A stretch of 64,000 nucleotides of DNA, from positions 152,673,738 to 152,737,737 of the forward strand of contig NC_081555.1 in assembly GCF_963082655.1 (NCBI RefSeq). The letters run 5' to 3'. The position numbers and the translations under genes are program-made. Each line of letters begins with the position of its first letter. Within the stretch, counting starts at the first letter, position 1. Positions 11,184-22,565 of the stretch are shown here, piece after piece. This stretch comes from Stomoxys calcitrans. Lineage: Eukaryota; Arthropoda; Insecta; Diptera; Muscidae. The notes beneath the pieces were generated by a model. It made no database searches. It saw only the letters and a program-made list of their open reading frames with translations, and had not been told where the DNA came from.

Positions 11184-11682
11184 TCTGCTTCCGCATCTGC
11201 TTCCGCATCTGCTTCCGCATCTGCTTCCGCATCTGCTTCCGCATCTGCTTCCGCATCTGCTTCCGCATCTGCTTCCGCATCTGCTTCCGCATCTGCTTCC
11301 GCATCTGCTTCCGCATCTGCTTCCGCATCTGCTACCGCATCTGCTACCGCATCTGCTACCGCATCTGCTACCGCATCTGCTACCGCATCTGCTACCGCAT
11401 CTGCTACCGCATCTGCTACCGCATCTGCTACCGCATCTGCTACCGCATCTGCTACCGCATCTGCTACCGCATCTGCTACCGCATCTGCTACCGCATCTGC
11501 TACCGCATCTGCTACCGCATCTGCTACCGCATCTGCTACCGCATCTGCTACCGCATCTGCTACCGCATCTGCTAACGCATCTGCTACTGCTACCGTATCT
11601 ACTACTGCTTCTGCTACCGCATCTACTACCGCATCTACTACTGCTTCTGCTACCGCATCTGCTACCTTGTCTGCATGCATGT
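11173..11682 (+). repeat. 12-bp tandem array in two pure blocks
   Basis: Twelve perfect units CTGCTTCCGCAT (11185-11328) are followed by twenty CTGCTACCGCAT units and one CTGCTAACGCAT (11329-11580), then degenerate hexamer-like units to 11682. The units differ by one base, T or A, with a single sharp boundary. Because 12 is a multiple of 3 and no stop occurs, several long frames of Ala/Ser/Thr, Ala/Asp/Glu or Arg/Ile/Cys repeats are open across it. These are not genes. Confidence 0.95.
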
Positions 11683-11691
11683 TGTCTAGAC

Positions 11692-12517
11692 CCGCTTGAT
11701 ATGCCGATTTAAGGTCTTGCGCCCATAAAAGACGCATTTATTGTCCGATTTCGCCAAAATTTTGGGACAGAGAGTTCTGTTAGACTCATTGACATACTTA
11801 TACAATTTAGCCCAGATCGGTCCAGATTTGAATATAGCTGCCATATGAACCGATCTCTCGATTTAAAGTCTAGCCATAAAAGACGCATTTATTGTCCGAT
11901 TTTGCCAAGATTTGGGATAGTGAGTTCTGTTAGGCCCTTTGAATTCCTTCTATAATTTGGCTCGGATCGGTCCAGATTTTGATATAGCTGCCATATGAAC
12001 CGATCTCTCGATTTAAGGTTTTAGGCTCATAGAAAACGCATTTATTGTCCGGCCATTTATTTTGCGGCCATAAAAGGCGCAGTTATTGTCTGATTTCGCC
12101 AAAATTTGGGACAGTGAGTTGTGTTATGCTCTTCGACATTTTTCTGCAATTTGGCCCAAATCGGTCCAGATTTTTATATAGCTGTCATATCTCGATATAT
12201 CGATTTAAAGTCTTGGCCCCATAAAAGGTGCATTTATAATCCGATTTCACTGAAATTTGACTCACTGACTTATGTTAGGCTTTTCGACATCCGTGTCGCA
12301 TATGGTTCAGATCAGTTTATTTTTAAATATAGCTACTAAAAAGTCCAATATTTTGTTAGTATTTGGTCAAAATCGGAACATATTTCGATATAGCTGCTAT
12401 GGGGCATAAGGTATGCACTTTTCACCGGATTTTGACGAAAAGTGGTTTACATATATGCCCGAGGTGGAGGGTATCCAAAGTTCGACCCGGACGAACTTAA
12501 CGTCTTTTTACTTGTTT
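11692..12517 (+). mobile_element. INE-1-like element, family A, distal part
   Basis: About four A monomers, then GCCCGAGGTGGAGGGTA, a decayed palindrome TTCGACCCGGACGAA and CTTTTTACTTGTT. The subterminal GGTGGAGGGTA is intermediate between the A and B motifs. The proximal end is replaced by the 12-bp array. Confidence 0.85.
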
Positions 12518-12539
12518 CTTTTTTATGGGTTATCACCGC

Positions 12540-12775
12540 AAGGGGAGACCGTTTTTACCATTCTTTGTTTTTTACAGTAATCTTTTAAAGTTTCCGGATG
12601 CGAGTTATTGGCCCAGCGCTCTTGCCACATGGCCAATGTGGCGTCGCACATGCATCCCTTGATGCCACGAGCCTCTTCATTCAAGATTCGACGCTCGCCT
12701 CCAACCGCGGCTAATCTGGAAACAGACGCTGATGTTGATCATTGGTTATTTGAAGGCTCCAATAACTCGCCTTGC
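12540..12775 (-). pseudogene. Possible R1-like LINE C-terminal fragment
   Basis: More than 60 sense codons on the minus strand include ERRILNEEARGIKG and TLAMWQERWANN. R1-clade LINEs carry a similar R-rich/WQERW segment before their C-terminal zinc motif. The local base composition is richer in GC than the neighbours. No splice site, start or zinc motif can be assigned, so a diverged host exon is not excluded. Confidence 0.3.
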
Positions 12776-12799
12776 CATTTCTTGTATCATTGACAGTTA

Positions 12800-13837
12800 G
12801 TGTTTAAATAAGAGCCAGTGCCACCTGAAACATCACTCCAACTCTCGTCTCAAAATCGCCGAAGGCCCGTGGCAGCATTTGCAGCTACTCCGCAAAAAAC
12901 TATGAAGCTTTCCACTACTCGTAAACTGTAGACATAGCTTTCAACTACACTTCCTGTCATAACAATGAACACCATACATGTCGGAGCTCAAAGTTCCAAC
13001 CAGTTTGGTACTCCCAGCTATCCCGGTCGTCCCAAGTGTACATAATTTAAAGTAGTCTGAGTCTAAGGACATTAAACTCCTAACGTTTGTTTAGCTCACA
13101 TTTCTTGAACACTAACATCTGAAAGTGTTGTTGAGTCCTCGAATTGTGTCTCAGTTTGCAAAACTTGCAATTACATATCAACATCCTTGCAATACATAAA
13201 CCCTCTCCATCATCCAACACTCATCCTTCCAATATTACAATACGCATTAGGCAACTTCAACAATTTGCTCTAACAATTATCAATTTGAATGGTATTGGGT
13301 TTATTTAAGACTCTACTAATTGCCCCTATTTGTCTATGCAAATTACATTTACGCATTACTCTCTTTGTCACTAGGTCCAATTCAATTCTAAGCTCGCAGT
13401 CCGGCTTTTCAAACATGGTCATGGTGTATGCCTGCCTTCTATGCTACCCACATCTGTCTGCCTGGGTCTATTCTTATGCTATCTAGGATTCTCTGTCATT
13501 ACGTCGTACATGTGAGCATGTTTGCAATAATTTCCAATAATTTTAAGTAAACAGTATTTATGCATTTGGAAAATGAGATTCACACAACTTTATCCATGGC
13601 CAACAGAACGCATTGCTCCTTTTACCACAAACACACACACACACACACACACACACATACCCCATACAACAAGCAAGCATGTAAGCAGGCATCACTTAAG
13701 CGAATGAAATTCAAACTCGAAAGACAGAGCTATCAATGCCTTCGCATGAAGATGGAGAAGTTATGCGATAATGTTCATTGATTTAGCAAATAATTATTAC
13801 AAAAATCCATGAAGGTTTGTTGTTGTTACATTGTTTT
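12800..13837. other. Unassigned DNA
   Basis: AT-rich, single-copy-looking DNA. Apart from an (AC)n microsatellite nothing is recognised. Confidence 0.45.
13629..13658 (+). repeat. (AC)n microsatellite
   Basis: About 14 AC dinucleotides in a row. Confidence 0.95.
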
Positions 13838-13888
13838 TACACAGAAAAAAATATTGCAAAAAAAATTTTCAATAAAAAATGTATTTGA

Positions 13889-15131
13889 AAACAAGTAAAA
13901 GCGTGCTAAGTTCGGCCGGGCCGAATCCCACCACCATGGATACCGCTAAAAATATACCCCTTTTAACCGAGTTTGTACTTGAACAACTTTGGTCTCAAGA
14001 ATTCATATCGGGATAACGTTACTGAGGGGGGGGCCTACATAACCATATTGACCGATCTGGGCCAAATTGAAGAAGGACGTTGAAGAGCCTAACACAACTC
14101 ACTGTCTCAAATTTCAGCGACATCTGACAATAAATGCGCTTTTGTGGCCCCAAAACCTAAAACCGAGAGATCGGTCTATATGGCAGCTATATCCAAATCT
14201 GGACGGATCTGTGCCATAATACAGAAGTATGTCAAGGGGTATAACTTAACTCACAGTCCCAAATTTCGGCGAAATCGGACAATAAATTCGCCTTTTATGG
14301 GCCCAAAACTTTAAATCGAGATATCGGTCTATATGGCAGCTATAGCTAAATCTGGACCGATCTGGGCCAAATTGAAGAAGGACGTCGAAGATCTTAACAC
14401 AACTCACTGTCTCAAATTTCGGCGAAATCGGACAATAAATGCGCCTTTTATGGGCCCAAAACTTTAAATCGAGATATCGGTCTATATGGCAGCTATATCC
14501 AAATCTAGACCGATCTGGGCCAAATTGAAGAAGGACGTCGAAGATCTTAACACAACTCACTGTCTCAAATTTCCACGACATCGGACAATAAATGCGCTTT
14601 TTGTGGCCCTAAAACCGAGAGATCGGTCTATACGGCAGCTATATCCAAATCTTTACCGATCTGTGCAGAAGAATGTCAAGGGGTTTAACTTAACCCACTG
14701 TCCCAAATTTCGACGAAATCAGACAATAAATGCGCCTTTTATGGGCCCAAAACCTTAAATCAAGAAATCGGTCTATATGGCAGATATATTCAAATCTAGA
14801 CCGATCTAGGCCAAACTGAAGAAGGACGTCGTAGAGTCTAACACAACTCACTGTTTCAAATTTCAGCAAAATCGGATAATTAATGTGACGTTTATGGCCC
14901 TTAGACCCTAAATGGGAGGATCGGTCTATATGGCAGCTATATCCAAATCTAGACCGATCTCGTCCAAATTGAAGGAGAATGTCGAAAGGTCTAACGCAAC
15001 TCAATGTTCCAAATTTCAGCAAAATTGGATAACAAATGTGGCTTTTATGGACCTAAGACCCTAAATCGGTCCAAGATATAGTCCGATATAGCCCATCTTC
15101 GAAATTAACCTGCTTATGGACAAAAATAGAG
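13889..15131 (-). mobile_element. INE-1-like element, family A, reversed, truncated
   Basis: Starts AACAAGTAAAAGCGTGCTAA, then TTCGGCCGGGCCGAA (13911-13925) and a shortened CCCACCACCATGG. About seven A monomers follow, up to ACCTGCTTATGGACAAAAAT. The (GTCY)n and hairpin end is replaced at about 15132 by family C sequence, so the C copy or a deletion removed it. Confidence 0.85.
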
Positions 15132-17130
15132 GAAATAGAGGACCCTCCCCCTTACCCTAATTTTCAGAAACGACAGATCTCGGAGATGGGTGGTGCGGTT
15201 TAAGCGAAATTTTGTGTGCTCTCATATAGTACTCTATATGAGATTTCGGATGGGGTACCTTGGGGTGCCGCCCCACCCTAAAACCTACCAAACATATATT
15301 TAGATCAATTACGACAATATGGGACTCAAATGAAAGGTATTTAAGATAAGGAAACGTATCTGATATCCAATTGTCGGGCCAAGTGTTAGGGGGACCACCT
15401 CAACCCCCAAAGCACCCCTTAATAGGACATATTTACCGACTATGGCAATATGGGACTCAAATGAAAGGTATTTACGAGTAGAATACGAATCTAATATCCA
15501 AATGTGGGACCACGTTTCTGGGGGTCCACAACTTCCCCAAAATACCCCCCAAACAGGACTTATTTACTAACCATGGAAATATGGGGCTTAAATAAAAGAT
15601 ATTTGAGTGTAGAATTCGAATCTTATTTCAAAATATGGGACCAAGTGTTTGGGGGCCGCCTCTCCTCAAAAACATCCCCCAAAGGGGACAAATTTACAAA
15701 CCATTGCAATATTAAAGGTCTTTGGGAGTAAAACACGATTCTGATATCAATATTCGGGAAAATTGTCTATGGGGCCACCACCACCCCCAAAACACCACCC
15801 AAATAGTAAGTATTTGATGACTTTTGCAATATGAGGCTCAAATAAGAGGGTTTTTAGAGTGGAACACGAATCCGATATATATTTTCAAGGCCAACTCACG
15901 GAGTGGAAACCCATCCCCCAAAACACCCCCCAAGCCGGTCATGTTTGCTGACTATGAAAATATGGGGTTCAAATTAAAGTTTTTTGGGAGTAGACCACGT
16001 ATCTGATATCAACTTTATGGACCAACTGTGTAGGGGACGTCCCACCACCATAACAACCCCCAAATAGGACGCATTTGCCCACCGCGACAATTTGGATCTT
16101 AAAAAGAGTGGAACTAAATATTCATAGTTTTTAGGGCCCATACCCCAAACAGGAGATATTTGCTGACTTTTGCAATAAGTAGTTTAATGACATCAGAAAA
16201 AGAATTTGATATCGAATTTTGAGGCCAATGGCAATATGGGGTTCAAATATATGATAATTGAGCATGTTGTTGATATTTTCCGGGCTCAGTGTTTGGGGGA
16301 CCACTCCAATCCCCAAGACACCCCTAAATCGGGCATATTTATCGACCATGTCAATGTGGAGCTTTAATGAAATGTTTTGGCTGGTAGACCAAGAATTGAT
16401 ACCCACTTTCGGTACCAATTTTCTGGGGGTCTACCCCTTTCCCATTATACCCCACAAACAGCAATTTTTTAGTGGCCATCGCAATATGGGGCTGAAATAA
16501 AGGTATTTGGGAGTAGAATACGAATTTTACATCCAAATGTAGGACCATGGATTTAAGGCATCACCCCTTCCCCAAAACACCCCCCAAAGGGTAAAAATTG
16601 TTCAACTATGCCAATATGTGGCTCAAATGAAAGATATTTGAGATTAGAAAACGAATTTGATAACGAATTTTGGGGCCATGTGTTTGGGGGACGCCTCATC
16701 GTGTCAACTCCCCTTAAACCAATGGCAATATAAGGTTTAAATATGCTGATATTTTTTCAGGGCCAAGTGTCTGGGGGACCACCTCACCTCCGAAAACACC
16801 CCTTAATCAGACATCATGAGAATATCAGGCTGAAATAAAGTATTGGGTTGCCCAAAAAGTAATTGCGGATTTTTGAAAAGAAAGTAAATGCATTTTTAAT
16901 AAAACCTAGAATGAACTTTAATCAAATATACTTTTTTTACACTTTTTTTCTAAAGCAAGCTAAAATTAACTGCTGATAACAGACAGAAGAAAGAATGCAA
17001 TTACAGAGTCACAAGCTGTGAAAAAATTTGTCAACGCCGACTATATGAAAAATCCGCAATTACTTTTTGGGCAACCCAATATTTTGAGAAAGGAGTACAT
17101 CTTACATCCAAACTTAAATTCGGGTTCAGC
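15132..17130 (-). repeat. Family C array, reversed, with MITE
   Basis: Reverse-orientation counterpart of 1371-3240. It begins GACCCTCCCCCTTACCCTAA and carries C monomers (CAAATGAAAGGTATTT and similar). The last units flank the MITE at 16843-17079. Many short frames here are repeat artefacts. Confidence 0.75.
16843..17079 (+). mobile_element. Mariner-type MITE, copy 1
   Basis: 237 bp, flanked by TA (16841-16842 and 17080-17081). Inverted ends are TTGGGTTGCCCAAAAAGTAA and its complement; the matched part runs about 30 bp. The TIR resembles mariner ends of the Hsmar1/MADE1 type (…AAAAGTAATTGCGG). No transposase is encoded. It sits in a family C monomer. Confidence 0.92.
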
Positions 17131-17266
17131 TAGTTTAGTATAAAAACGGTGATTGATATTATCATTTTCTTAATTGAAGCATTTCTTAGTTAAGCTTTCA
17201 ATTAAAAAATTAATTGGATCAATTAAAATCGTGATTAAAACCAATTTTTATTTTTTTTTCTGTGTA

Positions 17267-18783
17267 TGCTATTCATATGCTCATTTCTTGGAGATTTTAG
17301 TAGTCTAGTGGAGAGTATTCTATAACGGGGGATGGAAAAGAAGTTTGGTTAATTGACCATAAAGGATAATAGCTTCTTCCTTTAAGGGCTTTAGAAGTAA
17401 AATCGGGGGATGTGAGTTATAATACAAATTCAACCGAGATACATCCCTAAGAAGATTTAGTAAAACATATGGAGTGGTAACTTTATTTCTTCGGAAGACA
17501 GCTAGCTTCCGTTAGACTAACAGATTGAAAAGCTACATTGCATTTGAATGTTGTGATACTTTCTTGCACTATCCAACTGTTTGTTAAAATTCTTTTACTC
17601 AATGCTGTTTATGCAAACACCATTGCCTACAATGGAAGTTTTGGGGATTAAGCGTTTTTCCCCTCTACAATTAAGGGTTGGCATTAACATACAATTTTTC
17701 CCAATTTTCCATACTTCCCTTGACACTTTATGTAATAACATTTGATATCTTTCTTTTGAATCTTTCCACATTTACCATTCGAATGATTATGAACGTCCAT
17801 TGATGCCGGAGTTACTGTTTGTGTTGAAATTGTTGTTGCCGCATCATTAGATAATTGATTCTCTGTTTCAGCGTCAATGTTTTCTACCAACCAACCATTT
17901 GGTCCATATGAATGAGAGTCTTTGATACTTTTTCTGAATATTAATCCTCCTCATTTTGAAAGATTGAAGACATATGCTAAAAATATATTGCTTAGGCGAT
18001 GGGAACGCAGTGGCAAAACTTGTAAGGCCTGCTTAAATCAGGCAGGATAATTGCGCTTCAAAGCCTTCTAATAGAAGGACCGTATGCCTTCTTAAATGAA
18101 GCTTCCGAGGGGATACCTTGCAACCTCTAAAAGTTTGATATGGGATGCCTCTACCTCTTTAGGTATTCCTTCTGAAATGGGACACATGTGAGTGTCTATG
18201 GAATTTCTGATGTATTTAGGCAGCAATTCTGACCTTCTTAAGGTCAAATATTTACAGTGGAAGGCAAATACTAACCTGTAAATGTCATTCAATGTTAAAA
18301 GGTATTCGGAGATCAGGCCTCGCTGATGCATATGGGGCATTATTCAAGTGGAAAGCTGTGGAGAAAGGGGACTCACAACCAACGGGGGCGTTAAAGTCCA
18401 AACCGCAGGCCAGTTACGGGATTGGCAATCTACTTAGACTATTCGAAACTGCACCGCTAATGTTGCGATTAGGTTGAGGGAATTTTGCATGCTGAAAGAG
18501 AACGGCTATGGCCACAGATCCATTCTGGATATTATTGATGCAATGAGTAGACTGAGTAGGGTCAGACTTTGGTAGTCTGACCCAGTCTCAGTCTACTCAC
18601 CGCTTCAATAGTCTATTCGTGATAGGATATTTAGGACTCGTTTTTCTGAGAGCAAGGAGTGGAGGTAGATGATGTACTTGAAGAGGATGATATTTCAGAG
18701 TTTACAAAGAGCTCCAACATTGAATCAGTGACGGGAATGATGGTCTTCTCCGAGATATTCGACATCGATATCTTGGTTGGACG
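17267..18783. other. Unassigned DNA with one strong hairpin
   Basis: No repeat family of this window is recognised. The stretch 18040-18660 is more GC-balanced and holds short frames without motifs; it may be an old LINE fragment or single-copy DNA. Confidence 0.4.
18544..18599. repeat. Inverted repeat / hairpin
   Basis: Left arm 18544-18568 (TGAGTAGACTGAG…GGTCAGACT) and right arm 18574-18599 (AGTCTGACCCAG…AGTCTACTCA) are near-perfect complements with a 5-base loop and one or two mismatches or bulges. Confidence 0.9.
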
Positions 18784-18809
18784 AATCCTTCGGTGGTGGG
18801 TATAAAAAT
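18784..18809 (-). mobile_element. INE-1-like family A, isolated hairpin terminus
   Basis: ATCCTTCGGTGGTGGGTATA is the reversed hairpin terminus of family A, with nothing of the element body attached. About 100 bp further a + strand A element begins, so the two termini face each other head to head. Confidence 0.65.
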
Positions 18810-18907
18810 TCTGAATTTCAAAGGCTGTGAATTCCTTCCCAGAATTTCATTTGAATTTATCGTTGGGACAAAGATACCTGTCTGAAAGTACGGTCTATCG
18901 GACAGGT

Positions 18908-21620
18908 ATGGGGGGTATATATTAATTTTGTCATTCCTATAAAGTATATATATATTCTTGATCAGCGTAAAAATCCAAGACGATCTAGAGATGTCAGTCC
19001 GTCTGTCTGTTGAAATCACGCAACAGTCTTCAAAAATAGAGATATTGAGCTGAAACTTTGCACAGATTCTTTTTTTTGTCTATAAGCAGGTTAAGTTCGA
19101 AGATGGGCTATATCGGACTATATCTTGATATAGCCCCCATATAGACCGATACGCCGATTTAGGGTCTTAGGCCCATAAAAGCCACATTAATTATCCGATT
19201 TTGCTGAAAATTGAGACAGTGAGTTGTGTTAGGCCCATTGACATCCTTCGTCAATTTGGTCTAGATCGGTCCAGATTTGGATATAACTGCCATATAAACC
19301 GATCCTACGATTTAGGGTCTTAGACCCATAAAAGCCACATTTATCATCCGATTTTGCTGAAATTTGGGACAGTAGGTTGTTGGTTAGAACCTTTGACATT
19401 CTCCGTCAATTTGGCTCAGATCGCCCCAGATTTGGATATAGCTGGACCGATCCTCTATTTAAGGGTCTTAGGCCCATAGAAGCCGCATTTATTATCTGAT
19501 ATTTCTGAAATTTGAGACAGTAAGTTCTGTTAGGCCCTTCGACATTCTTCGTCAATTTGGCTCAGATCGGTTCAGATTTGGATATAGCTGCCGTATAGAC
19601 CGATTCACCGATTTAGGGACTTAGGCATATAAAAGCGCTTTTATTGTCCGATTTTACTGAAATTTGAAACAGTGAGTTGTCTTAGGCCCTTCGACATTCT
19701 CCGTCAATTCGGCCATATAGACCGATCTCTCGGTTTTAGGTTTTGGGGCCATAAAAAACGCATTTATTGGCCTATGTAACCGCAATTTGGGAAAGTGAGT
19801 AGTGTTAGGCCCTTCGACGTCCTACTTCAATTTGGCCCAGATCGGTCTAGATTTATGGATGTAGCTGCCATATAAACCGATCCTCCGATTTAGGGTCTTA
19901 GGCCCATAAAAGCCACATTTATTATCCGACTTTGCTAAAATGTGGGACAGTGAGTTGTGTTAGGCCCTTAGACATCCTACGTCAATTTGGCCCAGATCGG
20001 TCCACATTTGGATATAGCTGCCATATAGACCGATCCTCCGATTTAGGGTCTTAGGCCTATAAAAGCCTCATTTATTATCCGATTGTGCTGAAATTTGGGA
20101 CAGTGAGTTGTCTCAGGCCCTTCGACATCCTTCGTTAACTTGGCTCAGATCGGTCCAGATTTGGATATAGTTGTCATGTAGACCGATCTCTCGTTGTTAG
20201 GTTTTGGGGCCATAAAAAGCGCATTTATGGCCCAATGTAGCAGCAATTTGGGACAGTGAGTTGTATTAGGCCCTTCGAAGTCCTTCTTCAATTTGGCTCA
20301 GATCAGTCCAGATTTGGATATAGCTACCATATAGACCGATCCTCCGATTTAGGGACTTAAGCCCATAAAAGGCGCATTTATTGTCCGATGTCGCCCAAAT
20401 TTGGGACAGTGAGTTAAGTTAAGCCCCTTGACATACTTCTGCATTATGGCACAGATCGGTCAAAATTTGGATATAGCTGCCATATAGACCGATCTCTCGT
20501 TGTTAGGTTTTGGGGCCATAAAAAGCGCATTTATGGCCCAATGTAGCAGCAATTTGGGACAGTGAGTTGTGTTAGGCCCTTAGACATCCTTCGTTAACTT
20601 GGCTCTGATCGGTCCAGATTTGGATATAGCTGCCATATGGACCGATCCACCGATTTAGGGACTTAAGCCCATAAAAGGCGCATTTATTGTCCGATGTCGC
20701 CCAAATTTGGGACAGTGAGTTAAGTTAAGCCCCTTGACATACTTCTGCATTATGGCACAGATCGGTCAAAATTTGGATATAGCTGCCATATAGACCGATC
20801 TCTCGTTGTTAGGTTTTGGGGCCATAAAAAGCGCATTTATGGCCCAATGTAGCAGCAATTTGGGACAGTGAGTTGTATTAGGCCCTTCGAAGTCCTTCTT
20901 CAATTTGGCTCAGATCAGTCCAGATTTGGATATAGCTGACATATAGACCGATCTCTCGATTTAATGTTTTGGGCCCATAAAAGGCGCATTTATTGTCCGT
21001 TGTTACCGAAATTTGAGACAGAGAGTATTATTATTACAATTATGGTAGGAGGGACTTCTCCACTGTGAACGAATCATTCGCACTTAAATTTGGCACAGTG
21101 AAATGTTTTTGTACCTTCAACACCCACATTGAATTAAGCCCGCATTGATCAATATCTTGATACAGCCCCCATATAGACCGATTTTACGATTTAAGGTCTA
21201 GGACCCATATAAGCCGCCTTAAGTGCCCTGTTTCGCTGAAATTTGGCGCAGTGAGTTGTCTTAGGATTTTTGAAATCCCCATTGAATATGGTTGAGATAG
21301 GACAAAATCGTGATATAGCCCCCATATAGACCGTTTTCCTGATGTAAGGTATAAGACCCATCGAAGCCTCATGTATTAACCGATTTCGTTGAAATTTAGC
21401 ACTGAGAGTTGTGTAAGGCCTTTCATCGTGCAGAGTCTGAACCATAACCATTGGACCATATTTGGATATAGCTGTCATATACTCCGAACTCCCGATATAG
21501 GGTCTTTTCTCTATATATGGCTTTTTTGCTATCCAAATACACTGAATTTTGAAATAGTGAGTTAAGTTAGACCCTCGATGTTCGTGCTGCGTTTGGCTTA
21601 GATCGGACCATTATTCCTCT
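18908..21620 (+). mobile_element. INE-1-like element, family A, longest monomer array
   Basis: Begins in the conserved segment (GGGGGGTATATATTAATTTT, then TATATATATTCTTGATCAG) with a short GTCTGTCTG tract near 18998. About 16 monomers of 153 bp follow: the anchor TCCTCCGATTTAGGG at 19881 and 20034 gives exactly 153. A 306-bp dimer is repeated inside. The last units (21100-21620) diverge and no palindrome terminus is found, so the distal end is lost. Confidence 0.85.
20191..20940 (+). repeat. 306-bp dimeric higher-order repeat
   Basis: The diagnostic string TCGTTGTTAGGTTTTGGGGC starts at 20191, 20497 and 20803, a step of exactly 306 = 2 x 153. Two complete dimers and the first half of a third are nearly identical, while neighbouring monomers differ far more. 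Confidence 0.92.
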
Positions 21621-22332
21621 TTATGAGAACATTAATAGCTTTGTAGGGTATTTTAATTTCATTTTGTTTGTGAGAGGCTCCTTATTGCTATGGATTTGTT
21701 TGTTCTCCAACTAAGGATTGTGCAACCATTTAAAACAATTCGAAAATCAATATTACTTATTTCAACTGCATCCAACATCATGGTTTGCTTAAACATTTTT
21801 CCATACCATGTTGCTCACATCTGCATTCATAGAATCTGAAATGTTAGAGCAAAATAGCTAATTCGGTAAACGAGTACTTAGATATTTTTTTTTTTTTTTT
21901 GATGCATAAGGATGAGCACTATAATCCTTTTTAAGCTTTCTTCAAAAAATGCTACTTTGAGGTTTTTCATACAACATATGGATACCACATTATATAAGTT
22001 TTTGATTATTCAACTGCAAAAAATTACACACAAATTTCAATTCAAAAGTGCTTATATGTCAAAGGTGCTATGATTAAAATTTGTGTTTGATGCACACATT
22101 AACCTCAATGTGTACATCATGAGATTAACTCATAAACGAAAAAATTTGTTTAATTAAAAAATCTTTGAGTTGAGAGGAAAGTTGTGAAGACCTAGTTTGA
22201 AAATGGATAATTAATGGAGAGTTATGAAGGAGGAGAAGCAAAAATTATGCATCCAAAATGGCTATTTATATGACCAACGGTTATAAACGAATGGGCTGTA
22301 TCTTATATATGACAGAAATATTATTAACTTTT
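21621..22332. other. Unassigned AT-rich DNA
   Basis: T and A runs and no recognised repeat or gene. Confidence 0.45.
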
Positions 22333-22470
22333 TTTCATACCCTCCCCCATAGGACGAGGGTATACTAATTTTGTCATTCTGTTTGTAACTCCTCGAAATA
22401 TTCATCTAGGACCCCTATAGTATGGAATTGGCTGAAATTTTACACAATGACTTCTCCTATGATCTTAAAA
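22333..22470 (+). mobile_element. INE-1-like family B, truncated proximal end
   Basis: CATACCCTCCCCCATAGGAC, GTCATTCTGTTTGTAACTCC and a TTTTACACAATGACTTCT block are present, but the (GTCY)n tract and the monomers between them are deleted. Confidence 0.75.
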
Positions 22471-22565
22471 ATTTGATTCGGGGGCGTAGCGAAGGGCTGT
22501 TCTTCTCCTCTCCTCCTGTCTTTTTCTTTTTATTCGTGTATAACCTCTAGTACGACGTCTCACAT

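Larger units (their letters stand above)
13840..17264. mobile_element. Small TIR element split by later insertions
   Basis: TA + CACAGAAAAAAA stands at 13838-13851 and TTTTTTTCTGTG + TA at 17253-17266, in inverted orientation. Between them only about 50 bp at the left and about 130 bp at the right are AT-rich, A/T-run sequence that could belong to the element; the middle is families A and C plus a MITE. I infer one small TA-flanked TIR element opened by nested insertions. Two unrelated ends lying near each other is the alternative. Confidence 0.45.

Noticed and set aside
11075..11737. Open frames of 140-220 codons over the 12-bp array (Ala-Asp-rich on minus; Ser-Ala or Arg-Ile-Cys on plus)
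   Set aside because: A 12-bp unit without stops keeps all such frames open. Starts and ends fall in a family A fragment and a LINE relic, and there is no domain.
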